NCBI GenBank assembly: GCA_027488845.1
Contig: JAIYBC010000030.1
Coordinates: 124,001 to 188,000 of the forward strand
Source: Verrucomicrobiales bacterium
GTDB taxonomy: Bacteria; Verrucomicrobiota; Verrucomicrobiia; Limisphaerales; UBA9464
DNA: 64,000 nt
Direction of reading: 5' to 3'
Shown: positions 1 through 8,213 of the stretch, piece by piece
Layout of the letters: each line of letters begins with the position of its first letter
How positions within the stretch are numbered: the first letter of the stretch is position 1
Notes under the pieces: model-generated
Told to the model about the DNA's origin: nothing
Databases searched by the model: none
What the model saw: only the letters and a program-made list of their open reading frames with translations
Program-made: the position numbers and the translations under genes

Positions 1-1
1 T

Positions 2-709
2 CGGAAGACATGGAACTACAGCTCGCAGGGTAAACTTAAAAGGTTTCGGGGACTGATTCAGGAGTTTCGTCTGAATTCAAGAGCTAGCCTGTCGGTATTC
101 GACCAAGGCTTTGGACTTGGGCTTATGTTGTTCTCTTTTGATAAGTCCTGTCACTTGGCTGGTCTTGAACTTTCTACAGAAGTTGTACAGGAGGTTACGC
201 AATTCGGACGGAAGCAAGGTTTTGTCGACATGGATTTGCGGGTATTTAATGAAGAAAAGACGATTGCATCTTCTTGGCCGTGCAAATTTGACGTTGTGAT
301 CTCGAGTCATGTACTTGAACATATCTCCAAGCCTGAAATCGCACTGCGCGATCTTTTGACTGTCTTAAAGCCTGGTGGTATTGCGATATTGGCAGTTCCA
401 ATTAATGAGTTGCCTGGTGAGGATTTGAATCATTTCTTTTTCTTTTCCCAAAGTTCGCTAGTGGAAATTGTCCGTTCCGAGGGGCTGAAGATATCCAAGT
501 GCGTCGAGTGCGACTGCATCTGGGATCTGCTATCTCCCTTGGCTTACCGGCTACAACGAAGAAGTAATCCATTCCTGAAAATTCTAAGTTTTGGGATTAA
601 TGGGGTTACTTCAATTCTGCCGCTTTGTTTCCTTCAAGGGATTGATGCAATACTAAAGCGATGTGGTTATAAGCCTCGGCAAATCTTCTTGGTAGCCAGA
701 AAGGAGTAG
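2..709 (+). CDS. Class I SAM-dependent methyltransferase, 5'-truncated by the window edge
   Basis: The reading frame is open from base 2, so the true start lies upstream. The first ATG, at 125, falls inside the SAM-binding motif and cannot be the start. A motif-I-like glycine loop (VFDQGFGLG) is encoded around bases 95-120. It is followed by an acidic stretch, a DVVISSHVLEHI post-motif and the LKPGGIAILAVP strand typical of Methyltransf_11/23 enzymes. Such enzymes methylate sugars or lipids in O-antigen and capsule clusters, but the substrate cannot be read here. The gene is clearly richer in A+T than DNA beyond 4 kb and starts a plus-strand glycan cluster. The family call is firm; the biological role is inferred from the neighbours. 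Confidence 0.85.
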   Translation, partial: RKTWNYSSQGKLKRFRGLIQEFRLNSRASLSVFDQGFGLGLMLFSFDKSCHLAGLELSTEVVQEVTQFGRKQGFVDMDLRVFNEEKTIASSWPCKFDVVISSHVLEHISKPEIALRDLLTVLKPGGIAILAVPINELPGEDLNHFFFFSQSSLVEIVRSEGLKISKCVECDCIWDLLSPLAYRLQRRSNPFLKILSFGINGVTSILPLCFLQGIDAILKRCGYKPRQIFLVARKE

Positions 710-769
710 GTTGAGATCGCGTCTTCTCAGTCTTAAACTCTGAACGCTGTAACAATTCCAATTTATTAG

Positions 770-1960
770 ATGATGTTGCTGAGTTCGAATAAGTTTAGTT
801 CTCTCCACACTCTGCATAGTCTCGATAACAGGCTTGGGGGAGCTGTTCACGCTGGTTTAAATGTGTGTAAACACTTAGTGGAGTCTGGGCAGGCTGTTCT
901 AGTGGTAGCAACGCGAGGCCCTCAGGATGATCTCGAATATCTCAGAAGTAGCTATCATGCAGTGCCTTGCCAATTCATGCGGCGAAGGGCCCCGGCGAGA
1001 TGGTACAACGGCGAGAATCTTCTGGGGCGGTTGACTTCTGAAATACCTAGGTTCGACTTGGTCGAGCTTCACGCGGTGTTTTCCTTTGTTACAATACGTG
1101 CCGCCCAAGCCTGCCGGCGACTAGGGAAACCCTATCTGTTACGTCCGCACGGTTCGCTTGACCCATTCGATCTCTCGAAGCGGGGTACGTTGAAGCGGCT
1201 TTTGGGGCCTGTTTTTCTTCGACCGGTTTTGGCTGGGTGTGCCGGGGTCATGTGTACCTCGCAACGTGAGGCCGACTTGATCGAGACCTATGGCGCGAAT
1301 CCACGCAGGTTTGTCGTTCCGCTACCGGTGCCCAGATTGCACTGTGAGCCCAACGCAGGAGCGGAATTTCGATCAAAGCATGGGATACCTTCGAACGCAT
1401 TTGTAGTTCTATTTCTGTCGCGGATCGACTACAAAAAGGGACTGGAATTCCTACTCCCGGCTCTTGCAGCGGCTCGACGGTCCCATCGGGATCTTTGGTT
1501 TGTCCTTGCCGGTAGTGGTGAGAAGGGGTTTGTTGAAGACATCCGTCAGAGGATTGAGGTATTGGGGCTTTCGGGGATCACACGCGAAGTTGGATTTGTA
1601 TCTGGATCTGAAAAAGCGGCTGCTTTTCAGGCATGCGATCTTTTTGCGCTCCCATCGCTTAATGAAAACTTCGGCATTGTTATTGTTGAAGCGATGCAGG
1701 CTGGTAGGCCCGTGTTAATCTCCGACCAAGTCTATATAAATCCCGAGATCGTTTCAAATCGCGCTGGAGTGCTCTGTCGCCCGGACCCGGATGATTGCAC
1801 AAGAGTTCTCATGGATGTCTTATCGAATCGGACTGAAGCACGGCGAATGGGAGAACAGGCTGCCACTCTTTCCCAAGCCAAGTTTAGTCCGGAGTCTGCT
1901 ACGCGGCAGCTTTTGGAGGTGTATTCTCAAATCACTAAGCCGGGAGACAAAATGCCATGA
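770..1960 (+). CDS. Glycosyltransferase family 4 (GT-B fold)
   Basis: A 396-residue protein with the two Rossmann lobes of GT4 enzymes. The N-terminal lobe has the glycine-rich acceptor loop (NRLGGAVHAG, about 20-29). The C-terminal lobe starts near 210 with FLSRIDYKKG and carries the E-x7-E donor-binding motif at E299/E307 within NENFGIVIVEAMQAG. These enzymes are retaining and transfer a sugar from a nucleotide sugar to a lipid-linked or polysaccharide acceptor at the cytoplasmic face. There are two adjacent ATG codons at 770 and 773, and either may be used. The 3' end overlaps the DUF362 gene by 4 bp (ATGA), which implies translational coupling. The sugar specificity is not predictable. 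Confidence 0.92.
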   Translation: MMLLSSNKFSSLHTLHSLDNRLGGAVHAGLNVCKHLVESGQAVLVVATRGPQDDLEYLRSSYHAVPCQFMRRRAPARWYNGENLLGRLTSEIPRFDLVELHAVFSFVTIRAAQACRRLGKPYLLRPHGSLDPFDLSKRGTLKRLLGPVFLRPVLAGCAGVMCTSQREADLIETYGANPRRFVVPLPVPRLHCEPNAGAEFRSKHGIPSNAFVVLFLSRIDYKKGLEFLLPALAAARRSHRDLWFVLAGSGEKGFVEDIRQRIEVLGLSGITREVGFVSGSEKAAAFQACDLFALPSLNENFGIVIVEAMQAGRPVLISDQVYINPEIVSNRAGVLCRPDPDDCTRVLMDVLSNRTEARRMGEQAATLSQAKFSPESATRQLLEVYSQITKPGDKMP

Positions 1961-2949
1961 CAAAGAATTTTGCTATTCGTCGGCAATCTGGTGATCTTGA
2001 AAGCGACATAAGAACGGTTCTTTCCGACGTGGGTTATTTGAAGAACCGCCCGGATCGGGTATTCCTCAAGCCGAACTTTACCTATCCGTTCTTCAAACCG
2101 GGTGTGACCACAACTCGGGAATTGATTGAAGCCTTGATCCGCGTTTTGAAAGACGCCGGATGCTCGAGAATCACCATTGGAGAAGGCGATGGCGGCTATA
2201 ATGCGTTCTCCATGGAGGAGACGTTTCGGAACTACCGGCTAGAAGAGTTTACTGCCCGTTACGGAGTGGAGGTGGTCAATGTGAGTAAATGGCCGAGTCT
2301 TACCTTGGATATTGATGCTCGACGTGGTCGGTTTGCGGTGAACATCCCGCGGCCGATTTATGAAGAATTTGATAGCTTCATAACTCTGCCAGTCCCGAAG
2401 GTTCACGCGATGACGACCATCAGTAATGCGGTCAAGAACCAGTGGGGAATTGTCCAAGACGTATTCCGGCTTCATTTTCACGTGGCGTTTGATGAAATCA
2501 TCACAGAGGTATGTCGACGCCTGCCTAAACCGATCGCATTGGTCGATGGCACATTTGGGCTAACCCGAAATGGGCCAATGATCGAGGGAATAGAACTTCC
2601 CCTCGGGTGGGTTTCTGCCTGTGACGACTTGTGGTTGAATGACCAGCTCATCTGTGAACTGATGAAAATGCCGATGGAGCGGGTGGAACATTTGATGTTC
2701 GCCCAAAAGGCAGGACTGATGCCGTCCCGTCAGGACTGTCAATTTCATGGTGACTTCAAATCCTTTGTTGACGACCGGTTCTACCTCAAGAGGAACTTTT
2801 GGAACTATGTCGCAAAGAGCACTTGGTATTCCCGTCGGTGGAACCACTTGGTGTATTTTAGCGATATTTCCAATTTCTTGCACAAAGTGATGTATTCCGT
2901 TCGATCGAAACCGAAAGAGCTCTCGGCGAAAGGCGTGGACTGGAAATGA
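1957..2949 (+). CDS. DUF362 domain-containing protein
   Basis: A 330-residue protein matching the DUF362 pattern. It has FLKPNFTYP near 37-45, followed by VTTTRELIEALIRVL, the conserved ITIGEGDGG loop near 72-80, and a central PVPKVHAMTTISNAVKN segment. Many DUF362 proteins carry a C-terminal ferredoxin-like cluster. This one has only scattered cysteines and no CxxCxxC motif, so it is a stand-alone DUF362 domain. The function is unknown. It starts inside the stop of the preceding glycosyltransferase (ATGA) and ends inside the start of the next methyltransferase, so it is embedded in a coupled glycan operon. A role in tailoring the surface glycan is inferred from position only. Confidence 0.8.
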   Translation: MTKNFAIRRQSGDLESDIRTVLSDVGYLKNRPDRVFLKPNFTYPFFKPGVTTTRELIEALIRVLKDAGCSRITIGEGDGGYNAFSMEETFRNYRLEEFTARYGVEVVNVSKWPSLTLDIDARRGRFAVNIPRPIYEEFDSFITLPVPKVHAMTTISNAVKNQWGIVQDVFRLHFHVAFDEIITEVCRRLPKPIALVDGTFGLTRNGPMIEGIELPLGWVSACDDLWLNDQLICELMKMPMERVEHLMFAQKAGLMPSRQDCQFHGDFKSFVDDRFYLKRNFWNYVAKSTWYSRRWNHLVYFSDISNFLHKVMYSVRSKPKELSAKGVDWK

Positions 2950-3674
2950 ATACTGACAACGTGATCGAATATCGCCTCACCGACGAGGCGTGGGATGGAT
3001 ACAAGGGTTTCCTTGAGCGTTTGGTGGAGAGTAAGAGGTGTCGGACGATTTGTGAAATTGGTGGTGGGGCAAATCCGGCACTGGACCAGGATTTTGTCCG
3101 TCGTCATGGTCTGGATTATGTCATCGTCGACATTTCTGCCGAAGAATTGGCGAAGGCGCCTGCCGGCTATCGGACCCGCGTGCTCGATGTCAGCCAGCCG
3201 TTGACCGGTGAGGAAGGAACCTACGATCTGGTCTTCAGCAAGATGTTGGCGGAACACGTCGCGGATGCCCCGATGTTCCATCGCAACATGTGTCGGTTGC
3301 TTCGAGTGGGCGGAACCGCATTTCACTTCTTCCCCACACTTTATTCACCGCCTTTCGTGGTGAACATCCTTCTGCCCGAGCGCCTAACCTATTGGTTGCT
3401 CAACATCATTCAACGAGGCCGGGAGAAGTCGGGTCGGAACGCCAAGTTCCCTGCTTATTACCAATGGTGCCGCGGTCCGATTGCCGGGCAGTTTCGCCGC
3501 TTGGAGTCGGTGGGCTTTGCGGTTCGGCAGTACATCGGCTTCTTTGGTCACCCGGGATACTACAAGCGAGTGCCGCCCTTGGAGCGCATTCACCGTGCGA
3601 TTGCCGCTTGGTTTCAGCGTCACCCGATTCCTCTTCTGACCAGCTTCGCCTACGTGGTTCTCGAGAAGAGGTGA
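2946..3674 (+). CDS. Class I SAM-dependent methyltransferase
   Basis: A 242-residue protein with a SAM-binding loop (ICEIGGGANPAL, about 36-47), an acidic end of strand 2 (YVIVDIS), and DLVFSKMLAEHV followed by LLRVGGTAFHFFPT, the usual order for Methyltransf_11-type enzymes. The C-terminal third contains a hydrophobic stretch around the PPFVVNILLPERLTYW segment and many basic residues, compatible with membrane-associated substrates. The start overlaps the stop of the DUF362 gene by 4 bp. The acceptor is unknown; a sugar or lipid-linked glycan is the likely target given the cluster. Confidence 0.85.
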   Translation: MNTDNVIEYRLTDEAWDGYKGFLERLVESKRCRTICEIGGGANPALDQDFVRRHGLDYVIVDISAEELAKAPAGYRTRVLDVSQPLTGEEGTYDLVFSKMLAEHVADAPMFHRNMCRLLRVGGTAFHFFPTLYSPPFVVNILLPERLTYWLLNIIQRGREKSGRNAKFPAYYQWCRGPIAGQFRRLESVGFAVRQYIGFFGHPGYYKRVPPLERIHRAIAAWFQRHPIPLLTSFAYVVLEKR

Positions 3675-3718
3675 GCAGGTAGCTCGGAGCTTGGGGCCTG
3701 AATCCCGGCGCACCACTC

Positions 3719-3780
3719 CCTCCCAGCTCTTTGCTCCCCTGCTCCCTGCTCTTCGCTCATTCCTCTTTCTCCTTTTCCTC
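3719..3780 (+). repeat. GCTCCCTGCTC-type repeat before the FkbM gene
   Basis: Degenerate copies of the GCTCCCTGCTC family followed by a pyrimidine-rich tract run right up to the ATG at 3781, replacing any recognisable ribosome-binding site. Confidence 0.6.
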
Positions 3781-4503
3781 ATGACCGAACTTTTCCGCCT
3801 GCGTCTTGCCAAGGCTTGGTTTGCAGCCACCCATCCGGGTTGTTGGAAGGCTCTTTCACTCCGGGTGGCTCCTTCAATCGAGCATCGCGAGGTGATTGCC
3901 TCGCTCCGCATGGATCGTCTGATCGATGCCGGGGCCAACCGGGGACAGTTCTCACTGATGACTCGGATGGAACATCCCACCATTCCGATTCATGGTTTCG
4001 AACCGTTGCCGTCCGAAGGTTCTGTATACAGAACGGTTTTTGCCGGGGACTCGAATGTGACCCTGCATGAGATGGCGCTCGGTGAGTCCGCGGGTTTGGC
4101 TGAGATCCATTTAAGCCGTCGTGCTGACAGCTCCTCGCTGCTGCCAATTGGTGAGATGCAGTCGAAGCTCTTCCCGAGCACCGACGAGATTGGAACCTTG
4201 CAGGTTCGGGTGGCGACCTTGGACGAACTTCAGGATGTCTGGGGTCCCGCCCGCAAAGCGTTGTTGAAGTTGGATGTGCAGGGTTTTGAGCTCTCGGTCT
4301 TGAAGGGGGCGAAGAAGGCGCTCAAAAACTGTGCGTTCGTCTACGCCGAGTGTTCGGAGATACCGCTCTACACGGGACAGGCGCTTTTTCCCGAAGTAGC
4401 TGCGTTTCTGGCGGCTGAAGGCTTCAAGCCTGTCCGTCGTGCCAATGAACAGTTCGCAGAGGGACGCTTGGTTCAAGCAGACCATCTGTTCGCCCGAGCC
4501 TGA
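3781..4503 (+). CDS. FkbM family methyltransferase
   Basis: A 240-residue protein when read from the ATG at 3781. The upstream in-frame extension runs through intergenic CTCCCTGCTC-type repeat, so the internal start is preferred. It has the FkbM signature: LIDAGANRGQFS at 47-58, FEPLP near 73, and LLKLDVQGFELSVLKGA at 161-177. FkbM enzymes O-methylate sugars or polyketides, and in bacterial glycan clusters they typically methylate a sugar hydroxyl. The next gene begins 25 bp downstream, suggesting co-transcription. No Shine-Dalgarno sequence is visible because repeat and pyrimidine-rich DNA directly precede the ATG. Confidence 0.88.
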   Translation: MTELFRLRLAKAWFAATHPGCWKALSLRVAPSIEHREVIASLRMDRLIDAGANRGQFSLMTRMEHPTIPIHGFEPLPSEGSVYRTVFAGDSNVTLHEMALGESAGLAEIHLSRRADSSSLLPIGEMQSKLFPSTDEIGTLQVRVATLDELQDVWGPARKALLKLDVQGFELSVLKGAKKALKNCAFVYAECSEIPLYTGQALFPEVAAFLAAEGFKPVRRANEQFAEGRLVQADHLFARA

Positions 4504-4528
4504 GGGGAAATGGGAGTTGCCGAACTCA

Positions 4529-5278
4529 ATGATCCAAAACCCTGTCATTCTCGGAATCCCGTTTTTCAATGGCACCGCAGAGGAAGCCGTCTCGCGTGGG
4601 CTTTCTGGCGGCTTGGTGGTTGTGCCTTCGGCGCCGGTGCTCATCGAGTTGGATCGGAGTCCGGAGCAGAGGGAGGCCTTGCTGCGATCCGACATGGCCA
4701 TCACGGACAGCGGGTTGATGATCCTGATGTGGCGTCTCCTGAAAGGGGAGCGGATCGAGCGGGTTTCGGGTTTGGAGTATCTGGAGCGGATGTTGAGGGT
4801 GCCGTCGTTGCGTGACTCGGGATCGGTGGCTTGGGTGATGCCAGGTTCAGCGGCCCGGGATCGAAACCTCGCATGGCTCCAATCCTCGGGTTTGAAGCAC
4901 ACCGCGGAGGACTGCTACTTGGCTCCCATGTATCCCAAGGGCCCCATCGAGGATTCTGTGCTTCTTTCGTGGCTGGAGTCGCGACGTCCCCAACAGGTCA
5001 TCCTAGCCTTGGGGGGCGGAACCCAAGAACGACTTGGGTTGTACCTTCGGGACCGATTGAGTTATCGGCCTGGCATTCATTGCATCGGAGCGGCCATTGG
5101 ATTTCTCAGCGGAGATCAGGTTCGGATTCCGATGTGGGCCGATCGACTTTTCCTCGGCTGGCTCATCCGCTGTCTGTCTTCGCCTAGCCGATATGTGCCC
5201 CGCTATTGGAAGGCCTTCCGTTTGGTGGCGATGATGGTGCGATATCGGGATCAGCTTCCGCCGTTGAAGGGGAAATAG
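4529..5278 (+). CDS. WecG/TagA/CpsF family glycosyltransferase
   Basis: A 249-residue protein from the ATG at 4529, preceded by GGGAG 12 bp upstream; an earlier ATG at 4439 would overlap the FkbM gene. It shows the family hallmarks: DSG at 60-62 in place of the usual PDG, RIERVSGLEYLE (about 75-86), and LALGGGTQERLG (159-170), matching the G-x-P/G-x-QE nucleotide-binding motif. The basic C-terminus (WKAFRLVAMMVRYR) is like the membrane-binding appendage of TagA. These GT26 enzymes add ManNAc or ManNAcA to a lipid-linked GlcNAc, so this protein probably adds an early sugar to a lipid carrier. The exact sugar is unknown. Confidence 0.85.
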   Translation: MIQNPVILGIPFFNGTAEEAVSRGLSGGLVVVPSAPVLIELDRSPEQREALLRSDMAITDSGLMILMWRLLKGERIERVSGLEYLERMLRVPSLRDSGSVAWVMPGSAARDRNLAWLQSSGLKHTAEDCYLAPMYPKGPIEDSVLLSWLESRRPQQVILALGGGTQERLGLYLRDRLSYRPGIHCIGAAIGFLSGDQVRIPMWADRLFLGWLIRCLSSPSRYVPRYWKAFRLVAMMVRYRDQLPPLKGK

Positions 5279-5457
5279 GGAGCGAAGAGCAGGGAGCAAG
5301 ACCCAGCCTGAAACCCGATGCGGGTTCCTCCCTGCTCCCTGCCTCCCAGAAGTTCGTCTTGCGCTGTCACCAGCGCGTCTACTCCGTCTATCCTGAAGCC
5401 TGACGCCCGACGCCCGTCCTTCCCTGATCTTGGCTCCCTGCTCCCTGCTTCCTCACC
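5279..5457. repeat. Repeat-rich gap: GAGCAGGGAGC and GACGCCCGACGCC families
   Basis: The 5' part carries GAGCAGGGAGC (near 5287). Its inverse CTCCCTGCTCCCTGC occurs near 5331 and again near 5434-5450, and CCTGACGCCCGACGCCC lies near 5400. The opposed copies could pair as RNA. The last copy ends about 10 bp before the ATG at 5458. No gene was seen here. Confidence 0.75.
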
Positions 5458-6426
5458 ATGTCTATCTGTCTCATTCTGGGAGGATCCGGATACATCGGAT
5501 CCCGTTGGGCGAAGCGGTTGGCGGCCACGAAACGCTTCGGGCGGATTGTTGCGGCGGATCTCAAGCCCGGGACGGAACCGCTGCCACCGGGCGTCGAGTT
5601 CGTGCCCTTCGACGTCCGGAAGCCGTGGGCGTCTCAGCTGCCGGCGCTGAAGCCGGAGTGGATCTTCAATTTCGCGGCGGTTCATCGAGAGCCGGGGCAT
5701 CCGCGGCTGGCCTACTTCGAGACCAACCTTCCTGGCGCCCGCCATGCGGTCGATTACGCCGAGTCCGTCGGGTGTTCCCGGATGCTCTTCACCAGCAGCA
5801 TCGCGACCTACGGACCGACATCGGGTCCTACCACGGAGTCCAGTCCGACCACGCCGACCACGGCCTACGGCATCAGCAAGCTGACGGCGGAGTGGATGCA
5901 GAGGACCTGGCAGGGGGCGGATCCGGCGCGTCGTCTCGTGCTGTGCCGGCCCGGGGTCATCTATGGACCGGGGGATCCGGGGAATATCCTGCGGATGATT
6001 CGGGCGGTGAAGCGGGGGTACTTCGTCTTCCCGGGCGGCCGTGATCTGCGGAAGAGCTACGGCTACATCGAGGGCCTGCTGGACAGCTTCGAGTTCGCGA
6101 TGGGGCGCTCCGAACCGGTGTTGGTGTACAACTACGTCGAGCGGGAGACCCTTCCGTTGGGCGATTTGGTGGATGTCGTGAAGCGGTTCTTGGGCAAGTC
6201 GGCGCCGACCTTGGCAATTCCGTTGCCGCTGCTGACAGCCGCGGCAGGTCTGGTGCAGGTCCTGACGGCGGGAAAGAGTGCCATTCATCCGGCCCGGGTC
6301 CGAAAAGTGGCGACGTCGACCCACATCGTGCCGCAGTTCCTGACCGAAGCCGGATTCGAGTTCCGGTACGACTTCGAGGCCTCGTTGAAACATTGGGATT
6401 CGGTGAGCCCGGAAGATTTCGGATAG
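5458..6426 (+). CDS. NAD-dependent epimerase/dehydratase (extended SDR)
   Basis: A 322-residue extended SDR protein. It has the dinucleotide-binding GGSGYIG at 8-14, serines at 113/114 in FTSSIATYG, and the catalytic YGISK at 137-141. The substrate half contains the RPGVIYGPGDPGNI segment seen in nucleotide-sugar 4-epimerases and dehydratases. It probably converts a UDP- or dTDP-linked sugar for the surrounding glycan pathway; the substrate is not deducible. It is flanked on both sides by repeat-rich gaps, and a CTCCCTGCTCCCTGC run ends only about 10 bp before the ATG. Confidence 0.88.
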   Translation: MSICLILGGSGYIGSRWAKRLAATKRFGRIVAADLKPGTEPLPPGVEFVPFDVRKPWASQLPALKPEWIFNFAAVHREPGHPRLAYFETNLPGARHAVDYAESVGCSRMLFTSSIATYGPTSGPTTESSPTTPTTAYGISKLTAEWMQRTWQGADPARRLVLCRPGVIYGPGDPGNILRMIRAVKRGYFVFPGGRDLRKSYGYIEGLLDSFEFAMGRSEPVLVYNYVERETLPLGDLVDVVKRFLGKSAPTLAIPLPLLTAAAGLVQVLTAGKSAIHPARVRKVATSTHIVPQFLTEAGFEFRYDFEASLKHWDSVSPEDFG

Positions 6427-6638
6427 GAAAGCGAGGTGTTTGGCGTCAGGCGTCAGGATCTGAAGATTGGCCACGGAGACACGGAGGGCACGGAGGGAGT
6501 TGTTTGTAGTCCGTAGTCCGTTGCTCCCGACGCCTGAAGCCCGACGCCCGACGCCCTTAGCCTGATGCCGTTCTCAGGCTCCCCGCTCCCTACCCGACGC
6601 CTGACGCCTGACGCCGTTCCCTACTCCCTTCTTCCACG
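6427..6638. repeat. Composite repeat, inverted orientation
   Basis: It contains GGCGTCAGGCGTCAGG (near 6442), GGCCACGGAGACACGG (6469 on), TAGTCCGTAGTCCGTTGCTCC, CCGACGCCTGAAGCCCGACGCC and then CGACGCCTGACGCCTGACGCC. Families that read F2-F4-F3 elsewhere appear here as their reverse complement. Both arms of the GGCGTC family are present, so a long hairpin is possible. No gene was seen here. Confidence 0.75.
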
Positions 6639-8099
6639 ATGACCCCCAAACCGTATCGATGGGCCGATCAGGCGACGGGTTTTCTGCTGTTGGTTGCGGT
6701 GGTCTTCGCGCCTTGGGCGTTTGGGGCGACCCAAGGTTGGTCGATTTGGACCCTGAATGGGATCGGCTACGGGATGGGGGTCCTCTTGGTTTTCAAAGGG
6801 CTGGTCCGTTGGAAGGTCGATTTCGAACCCGCTCGGTGGAACGACGGCATCGGCCGGAAGTGGCCGGTTCGGGCCTTGGCGATCCTGACCGTGGTCGTCC
6901 TCGCCTATGTGTTGGTCTCTGCCCTGAATGCCCGCGCAAAGATCGATTACACCTATCTGCCGGGTCAGGTAGTGGCCACGGGGATCGACATCGAGTACCT
7001 CGAGCCCGTGGAGTGGCTGCCATCGAGTTACGATGGGGCGACGACGCTGTGGGCTTTTTGGAAGTACCTGGCGATGGCGTGCGCGTTCTGGTCGGCGCGG
7101 GACTGGGTCTTGGGAATGAGCCGGCGGGAGCGTCGGCTTTCGACGGTGGAACGGATCCAGGGCGCGGTTCCTTCGGACCGTCTCGCGCGTCTGCTTTGGA
7201 CCCTGGTGCTGAGCACGGCGGCGTTGTCGTTGGTGGGGATCCTCCAACGGCTCGAAGGCACGCGGAAACTGCTCTGGATCTTGGAGCATACGAACCGGTC
7301 TGAAGTGACTTTCGGACCGTTTCCGTACCGAGGAACGGCGAGCGATTACCTCAATCTCGTTTGGCCCATCGGCATTGCTTTCTGGTGGGCGTTGAGACGG
7401 CGCTTTCTCTGGGTTCAGGGGGCCGCAGCCCGCTCTGGCAGTGGTCCGCACGTGGTGATCCTGCCGCTGTTGGGCATCATCCTGATTGGGCCTTTCATGA
7501 CCTCCAGCCGGGGAGGTCTCTTCATCGAGATCGTACTGCTTGCGGTCAGCGCGCTGGTGCTTTGGTTCTCGGGCCGACTGAAGAGCGCCGTGAAATGGAG
7601 CCTCGTTGGAGTGACTATCCTGCTGATGTCCGTGGGCTGGTACCTGGGCGGAGCGCAGTTGGCCCAGCGATTCGCGACGATGGGGGACGACAAGATGAGC
7701 GGGCGGGAGGATCTCTATGCCAATGGACCGCGGATGGTGGCGGAGTTCGCCCCGTTCGGCAGCGGTGCGGAGACCTTCCCCAAGATCTACACCCTCTACC
7801 GGGCCAACCCCAACCAGCGTTGGGAGGCCTATGCCCACGACGACTACCTTGAGACGCGGATCACGTTCGGTTGGGTGGGCATGGGGTTGATCTTGTCGGC
7901 CCTGTTGTTGGTACCGCTTTGCGGTCAGCTCTCCTCGGGGATCCCGACCGGCCGTACGTTCCATCTGCTTTGGATCACGGCCTTGGGCGGCCTGATGCTG
8001 CATGCGCGGTTCGATCCGCCGTTTCAGATCTACTCGATCCATTTCACCTTCGTGATCCTGTGTGCGGTGTGGTCTTGCCTCACGCCGGTGAAGGAGTGA
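6639..8099 (+). CDS. O-antigen ligase/polymerase-like membrane protein (Wzy_C family)
   Basis: A 486-residue polytopic membrane protein with roughly ten predicted hydrophobic segments, starting FLLLVAVVFAPWAFG near 15. The region after 270 (LLGIILIGPFMTSSRGG) matches the Wzy_C signature, where a TxSRGG motif precedes a helix. It is followed by a large loop with AHDDYLETRITFG near 390, equivalent to the H-x-D-Y-L/E motif of O-antigen ligases and polymerases. It would polymerise or ligate lipid-linked repeat units at the periplasmic face. Ligase and polymerase roles cannot be separated from sequence. No other Wzy or Wzx is visible in the window. Confidence 0.85.
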   Translation: MTPKPYRWADQATGFLLLVAVVFAPWAFGATQGWSIWTLNGIGYGMGVLLVFKGLVRWKVDFEPARWNDGIGRKWPVRALAILTVVVLAYVLVSALNARAKIDYTYLPGQVVATGIDIEYLEPVEWLPSSYDGATTLWAFWKYLAMACAFWSARDWVLGMSRRERRLSTVERIQGAVPSDRLARLLWTLVLSTAALSLVGILQRLEGTRKLLWILEHTNRSEVTFGPFPYRGTASDYLNLVWPIGIAFWWALRRRFLWVQGAAARSGSGPHVVILPLLGIILIGPFMTSSRGGLFIEIVLLAVSALVLWFSGRLKSAVKWSLVGVTILLMSVGWYLGGAQLAQRFATMGDDKMSGREDLYANGPRMVAEFAPFGSGAETFPKIYTLYRANPNQRWEAYAHDDYLETRITFGWVGMGLILSALLLVPLCGQLSSGIPTGRTFHLLWITALGGLMLHARFDPPFQIYSIHFTFVILCAVWSCLTPVKE

Positions 8100-8110
8100 C
8101 AGGGATGATG

Positions 8111-8206
8111 GCGTCGGGCGTCGGGCTTCAGGCGTCGGGAGCAACGGACAACTGGCGACGAGGCAACGGACGACCCTCTGTGTCCTCCGTGTCTCTGTGG
8201 CCAGTT
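8111..8206 (+). repeat. Composite intergenic repeat, copy D
   Basis: Order: GGCGTCGGGCGTCGGGCTTC, then GGAGCAACGGACAACTGG, then CTCTGTGTCCTCCGTG and TCTCTGTGGCC. The same order recurs at 9364-9446 and, in part, at 12781-12894 and 15021-15130. Confidence 0.75.
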
Positions 8207-8213
8207 TGAATGG

